Assembly: GCF_042646425.1 (NCBI RefSeq)
Contig: NZ_JBHRTR010000028.1
Coordinates: 682,001 to 746,000, forward strand
Reading direction: 5' to 3'
From: Marinibaculum pumilum
GTDB taxonomy: Bacteria > Pseudomonadota > Alphaproteobacteria > Ferrovibrionales > Ferrovibrionaceae
Length of the DNA stretch: 64,000 nucleotides
The translations under genes and the position numbers were made by a program. Below the pieces are notes generated by a model. That model was not told where the DNA came from. It did no database searches and was given only the letters and a program-made list of their open reading frames with translations. This document shows positions 61,061 to 64,000 of this stretch, piece after piece; the first letter of the stretch is position 1, and each line of letters starts with the position of its first letter.

Positions 61061-61272
61061 TCCCCTGGCTCCCTCAACCCCGCCTGCACCTGCGTCTCCC
61101 TCCACTGCCCCAGGCACAGCCTCAATTCTTCGGTGAACAGGGCTGCGAGGGCTGCATCGGGGTCGCCGGCAGCGATGGCGTCTTGGATGGGGCGCAGGGC
61201 CTTTTCCGCCTTGGCCCGGCACAGGTCGGACATGACCTTGCCCGTGGCCTCGCTGAGGGGCTTGCAGGTCAT
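61057..61272 (-). CDS. unknown 71-residue helical protein
   Basis: Two amphipathic helices: EATGKVMSDLCRAKAEKALRPIQDAIA and PDAALAALFTEELRLCLGQWRETQ. No known domain. It overlaps both neighbours through ATGA-type junctions. Confidence 0.6.
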   Translation of the reverse strand: MTCKPLSEATGKVMSDLCRAKAEKALRPIQDAIAAGDPDAALAALFTEELRLCLGQWRETQVQAGLREPGE

Positions 61273-61682
61273 GGGCGGGGCTCCCGCAGTTCCCGCGCTA
61301 CCTCGTCGGGCACCGTGAAGAATCCGAGCGCGCCGCGGCACGCTACCGGCTTGCAAGGTCGGCCGTTGGTCAGAACAAAGCCGTACGGACCATAGAACCA
61401 GCCGCTTGCGTGTTCAGTGACGCAGTCCGCTATGTCGACGGCGCCGACGATGCAGCCCAGAGCTTTCTGGTCCCGGTATTTGCTGGCAATCACATGCGGG
61501 TCGCGACCGGTCCGCTCAGCGATAAACCGCAGCACATCGAAGACGTCGTCGCGCTCTTCCTTCTTCCCGGCATGGACCAGGACCGGACCGCGGAACCGCG
61601 TCGGCCAGTCCCGGTTTTCGATATCCTTCCATCCGTTCACGATGGCGAAGGCGTAGGGCTGGCGGATTGACAGGGCGCGCAT
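61269..61682 (-). CDS. ASCH-domain protein
   Basis: A 137-residue ASCH (PUA-like) domain protein. The signature ALSIRQPYAFAIVNGWKDIENR is at 3-24, followed by RGPVLVHAGKK and IVGAVDIADCV. ASCH proteins bind or modify RNA or nucleotides; some are RNases or N4-acetylcytidine amidohydrolases. In phages they occur among early genes of unknown effect on the host. It overlaps neighbours by 4 nt and 1 nt. Confidence 0.85.
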   Translation of the reverse strand: MRALSIRQPYAFAIVNGWKDIENRDWPTRFRGPVLVHAGKKEERDDVFDVLRFIAERTGRDPHVIASKYRDQKALGCIVGAVDIADCVTEHASGWFYGPYGFVLTNGRPCKPVACRGALGFFTVPDEVARELREPRP

Positions 61683-62389
61683 CACCGCCTCCCTGCTGCG
61701 GTGAGGGCGGCGCGGAATTTGGCGATCCTCTTGTCGATGGCGGCGAGCGCTTCGGCGTCTGCGGCGGCCATCGTTCCATACAGATAGATCCGGCCGCCAT
61801 CGGCGCGCCGCATGAACATGCACGTCGTTTCGATCAGCGCCTTGCGCTCTTCCTCGGCATATTCGATGGCCGCCTCGCACGCCTCCGCCAGCCCCTCTAC
61901 CTGCGCGCGGAGGGCGGCGTTCTCGGCTGCCAGATCCGAGGCCGCCTCCTGTGCGGGTGCGGGTGCGGGGGCGTCGGTGCGGAGGGTGGCGAGGAGGTCC
62001 GCGAGTTCATCGAACAGCGCGTCGGCGCCTTCTTGGGCGATGATCTTCTCCGCCCCCCATTCGCGCATTCCCGTCCAGCGATTTTCTGCGGTTATGAACC
62101 GCGCCAGCTTCTCCACCATCCCCGGCACCGCCTCCATCACCCGGTGGGCGTCGTAGCCGGAGGCGTGCAGGGCGGTGGCCGTCGTGAACACCGCGGCGAT
62201 CAATTCGGCGTTGGCTTCCGGCTCTCCATCCCGAAAGCGACGCCGCGCCCAATAGGGCAATGCCGTGCGAGCCTCTGCGATCGGGACACCCAGCACGTCC
62301 GGCGATCCGTCATCGGCGAGAACCGCCTCGCCCCAAATCAGCGTGGTCCCCGCTTCGACGCGCGCCAGCCCCTTCGTGAACCCGCTCAT
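61682..62389 (-). CDS. unknown prophage protein with helical C-terminus
   Basis: A 235-residue protein. Residues 1-125 are globular (LARVEAGTTLIWGEAVLADDG; DAHRVMEAVPGMVEKLARFI), 130-185 carry an Ala/Pro-rich linker and a coiled coil (LAAENAALRAQVEGLAEACEAAIEYAEEE), and the end is MAAADAEALAAIDKRIAKFRAALTA. Nothing recognised. Its stop shares a base with the ASCH start. Confidence 0.65.
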   Translation of the reverse strand: MSGFTKGLARVEAGTTLIWGEAVLADDGSPDVLGVPIAEARTALPYWARRRFRDGEPEANAELIAAVFTTATALHASGYDAHRVMEAVPGMVEKLARFITAENRWTGMREWGAEKIIAQEGADALFDELADLLATLRTDAPAPAPAQEAASDLAAENAALRAQVEGLAEACEAAIEYAEEERKALIETTCMFMRRADGGRIYLYGTMAAADAEALAAIDKRIAKFRAALTAAGRR

Positions 62390-62613
62390 GCCGCGTCCTC
62401 CGGCAGGGCGGCGCGTGTCCGGATGATGTTCCGCCGCCGTAGTTCGGCCCAGCAGCCCACCGCTGACAGGTAGCCAACCAGGTTGCCGAACTCGTCAAAG
62501 ACGTTCCGCCCGATGCACACGCGGTCATTCGGCTTCGGGGCCGAGCTCCAGCCGATCAGCGCCAGCACTTCGTCCAGCGTGCGGATGCAGGGTGTGATGG
62601 GGTATGCGTCCAT
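62386..62613 (-). CDS. unknown 75-residue prophage protein
   Basis: A small basic protein, YPITPCIRTLDEVLALIGW then VCIGRNVFDEFGNLVGYLSAVGCWAELRRRN. Two cysteines are not arranged as a metal site. It overlaps the next gene upstream by 58 nt, in another frame. Confidence 0.55.
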   Translation of the reverse strand: MDAYPITPCIRTLDEVLALIGWSSAPKPNDRVCIGRNVFDEFGNLVGYLSAVGCWAELRRRNIIRTRAALPEDAA

Positions 62614-62816
62614 GCCGCCCTCCCTGTGCTGCCGGCCTCGCGGGCCGCTTCCTCGGCTTCGGCTTCCGCCGCGCTCTCCGCCGCCCACTTCTCCGCGAAC
62701 CGGAGCGCCCATTTCAGGTCGTCCACGGCGAGCGACGGGTATCCGCCCTCGCCAAGCCGCCGCACCGCGTCCAGAGCGCGACTGTGGGCGTGCCACTGGT
62801 GTCCGTAGGGCTTCAT
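62556..62816 (-). CDS. unknown 86-residue helical protein
   Basis: Starts MKPYGHQWHAHSRALDAVRR and has a long Ala/Glu helix (KWAAESAAEAEAEEAAREAG). The last 20 residues overlap the next gene (58 nt) and look less conserved in character, so the true functional end may be earlier. It overlaps the gene upstream by 4 nt. Confidence 0.5.
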   Translation of the reverse strand: MKPYGHQWHAHSRALDAVRRLGEGGYPSLAVDDLKWALRFAEKWAAESAAEAEAEEAAREAGSTGRAAWTHTPSHPASARWTKCWR

Positions 62817-63115
62817 TCCGCTGCCTCCGTGACCGGCAGACCCGCCGCTCGCAGGTCGTTGCCGAGTTCGTTGCCGTAGACCCGCCGCCAGTGATCCGGG
62901 GCGAGGTCATCCAGGGCGACCGCAAGCGACTGCTCGCTGTCGGACAGGTCGTCAGCGATTGCGTGATGGGCCGGCATGACCGCCTCGCCGCGCGCAGCGA
63001 CGTAGAGGGTTGCGACCGCTTCCTTGGCCTGCCGGACGATCTCAGCGGCGCGCTCGATGCGGGCCAGCGGAGACAGGGCAGAGGCTTCGGCGTCGGTGAT
63101 GAGCGTGTCAGGCAT
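62813..63115 (-). CDS. unknown 100-residue helical protein
   Basis: Mostly helical and acidic (SPLARIERAAEIVRQAKEAVATLYVAAR; SDSEQSLAVALDDLAPDHWRRVYG). Some resemblance to small phage proteins with unknown function; no motif. Coupled by 1-nt and 4-nt overlaps on its two sides. Confidence 0.6.
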   Translation of the reverse strand: MPDTLITDAEASALSPLARIERAAEIVRQAKEAVATLYVAARGEAVMPAHHAIADDLSDSEQSLAVALDDLAPDHWRRVYGNELGNDLRAAGLPVTEAAE

Positions 63116-63303
63116 CACTCCGCCTCCCTGCGCTTCGGCCAGGACAGGCCCAGCGACAGCAGGCACTCCCGCGCCATCTGCCGGGCCGTCTCGCCGCTGT
63201 AGGGGTTGCCGTTGGGGTGCGGCTTGCCGCGGGCAATCTGCTGCAGCGTCGCGACCGGGTCAGGGGCCGGCTGGCGCTGCTCTGCATGGGCGGTGAAGGG
63301 CAT
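63115..63303 (-). CDS. unknown 62-residue protein
   Basis: Begins PFTAHAEQRQPAPDPVATLQ and contains HPNGNPYSGETARQMARECLLSLGLSWPKRR. No domain recognised. The start ATG at 63303 lies 4 nt after the stop of the DUF7666-like gene. Confidence 0.55.
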   Translation of the reverse strand: MPFTAHAEQRQPAPDPVATLQQIARGKPHPNGNPYSGETARQMARECLLSLGLSWPKRREAE

Positions 63304-63307
63304 CTGG

Positions 63308-63952
63308 TCAGCCCTCCGCCTCGACCAATTCGCCATCCGCGGTCAGGCGATAGGCGGTGTCCGCCTTGATCGTCTCGCCATCGACCTGGACCGACTTGAC
63401 GCAGATCAGGTCGAAGTCATCGTCATAGGCGGCCAGGACCAGCCAATTGCCCTTGGCGGCACGGGCGGTGCCGACGATTCCGAGACTGGCGGCAATAGCA
63501 TTCTCGCCGGTCGCCGCCGCGTGGCCTCTGTAGCCGGTCGCCGCCGCGTGGCCTCTGTAGCCGGTCGCCGCCGCGTGGCCGCTGTCAGCTAGCCGGCCGG
63601 CGGCGGTCTTGCACAGCGCCGTGACGGTCTCGACCTGCGCCTTAGTCCAGTCGGACAGGTCAAGCCGCGCCTCGATAGTGATCCGTGCGCCGCAGACCTT
63701 GCTGTCGCCCTGGCGCTCATCCGTCACGCTGGCCAGCGTGACCCGCGCCAGGGCGGTCGACCGCTCGTAATAGGACCAGCAGTCGAACGGGACGGTGCAG
63801 GCGTGGAAACCGGTCGCGCACATCTCGACCGGTCCGGGATGTTCGTAGGTCTTGCCGACCTCGTATTGATAACCGCGGCAGGTCCAGTCGGCGTTGAACG
63901 CCTTGTAGGCGGTGATCGTGTCCGGCGGTGCGGTCTTGGCCTTGCGGGGCAT
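63308..63952 (-). CDS. DUF7666-like prophage protein with 9-residue repeats
   Basis: A 214-residue protein. The N-terminal domain (about 10-110) begins TITAYKAFNADWTCRGYQYEVGKTYE and has CATGFHACTVPFDCWSYY, the layout of the phage-associated DUF7666 group. A short repeat follows, GHAAATGYR, GHAAATGYR, GHAAATGEN (about 122-148), as part of a likely beta-helical turn series. The end has a GNWLVLAAYDDDFDLICVKSVQVDGETIKADTAYRL strand-rich stretch. The start at 63952 has a GGGAG site. Function unknown. Confidence 0.75.
   Translation of the reverse strand: MPRKAKTAPPDTITAYKAFNADWTCRGYQYEVGKTYEHPGPVEMCATGFHACTVPFDCWSYYERSTALARVTLASVTDERQGDSKVCGARITIEARLDLSDWTKAQVETVTALCKTAAGRLADSGHAAATGYRGHAAATGYRGHAAATGENAIAASLGIVGTARAAKGNWLVLAAYDDDFDLICVKSVQVDGETIKADTAYRLTADGELVEAEG
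63507..63587 (-). repeat. in-frame 27-bp tandem repeat, three copies
   Basis: The unit occurs at 63507-63533 and 63534-63560 identically, and at 63561-63587 with changes near the end. It encodes the 9-residue GHAAATGYR repeat and keeps the reading frame. Confidence 0.85.
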
Positions 63953-63959
63953 CGGGTGT

Positions 63960-63999
63960 CTCCCTGTTCGATAGGGAGAAGATAGGGACAAACTGTCCC
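63960..63999. promoter_or_regulatory. operator-like palindromes at the prophage edge
   Basis: Two inverted repeats sit directly upstream of the leftmost-reading gene start: CTCCCT-gttcgat-AGGGAG (63960-63978), overlapping its ribosome site, and GGGACA-aac-TGTCCC (63985-63999). GATAGGGA occurs twice in direct order between them. A phage repressor site is the likely role for the second; the first could also act as a hairpin hiding the ribosome site. Confidence 0.5.
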
Positions 64000-64000
64000 C

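Larger units (their letters stand above)
54300..64000. mobile_element. left part of a prophage/integrated element in tRNA-Arg
   Basis: From the 3' half of the tRNA to the right edge all genes run leftward, are short, overlap by 1-8 nt, and belong to phage families: tyrosine integrase, AlpA-like factor, NinB, RecT, DUF968-like nuclease, ASCH, DUF551-like and DUF7666-like proteins. This is the integration-recombination module of a lambdoid-style prophage. Structural and lysis genes and the right attachment site are not in the window, so whether the element is complete cannot be judged. Confidence 0.85.

Noticed and set aside
63507..63587. Three regularly spaced 27-bp repeats considered as a CRISPR array
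   Set aside because: There are no spacers, the units are directly adjacent and encode an in-frame protein repeat.

Overview
The window is about 70% G+C and looks like a chromosomal segment of an alphaproteobacterium, most likely of Rhodospirillales type. The evidence is a class I lysyl-tRNA synthetase, an EF-P/EpmA pair, a DUF1491 gene, a ribose-phosphate pyrophosphokinase of alphaproteobacterial type, tightly packed short operons, and CTTGA-loop palindromic intergenic repeats typical of that class. The assignment to order is inference.

Layout. 1-6.3 kb: a cell-envelope pair (GT4 glycosyltransferase, LpxH-like phosphoesterase), a YegS-type lipid kinase, a membrane GGDEF/EAL protein and a TerB-like protein. 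6.4-17.6 kb: DinG-family helicase, class I LysRS, a PQQ-type sugar dehydrogenase lipoprotein, and a HyuA/HyuB hydantoinase operon with an HD phosphohydrolase. 17.7-24.4 kb: a membrane protein with a degenerate GGDEF domain behind a class IV aminotransferase, an S24-type regulator without its catalytic dyad, pyrD with an FAH-family hydrolase, and a class III aminotransferase. 24.5-28.9 kb: first RND efflux system, converging on prs. 30-42.4 kb: a broken AbrB-type antitoxin, epoxide hydrolase, methyltransferase, a receiver-Hpt protein, dGTPase, an acyl-CoA dehydrogenase-like flavoprotein, an MFS transporter interrupted by an assembly gap (37852-37956), efp/epmA, DUF1491 and a Bax-like hydrolase. 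42.7-49.3 kb: two unknown proteins, then a second RND system followed by a PagL-like lipid A deacylase. 49.3-54.1 kb: FAD-linked oxidase, secreted HNH nuclease, and a secreted Cys-rich protein paired with a DUF4344 metallopeptidase.

54.2-64 kb: a tRNA-Arg(CCU) gene with a tyrosine integrase beside it, followed by about two dozen small, overlapping, leftward genes (AlpA-like factor, three related winged-helix-like proteins, DUF551-like, NinB, DUF968-like nuclease, RecT, ASCH, a DUF7666-like protein with 9-residue repeats). This is the left end of a prophage or prophage-like integrated element whose right end lies outside the window. No capsid, tail or lysis genes are visible.

How it works together. 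The host part is mostly housekeeping plus envelope functions (two RND pumps, lipid A and lipid-modifying enzymes, c-di-GMP proteins). Both palindromic repeat copies lie between convergent genes, where they could terminate transcription from both sides. The prophage part reads as one leftward operon: replication/recombination genes are translationally coupled through 1-8 nt overlaps and lead into the excision/integration genes. A strong operator-like palindrome lies at the right edge. The least described parts are the secreted Cys-rich/metallopeptidase pair, the small prophage protein families, and the regulators that have lost their catalytic residues.
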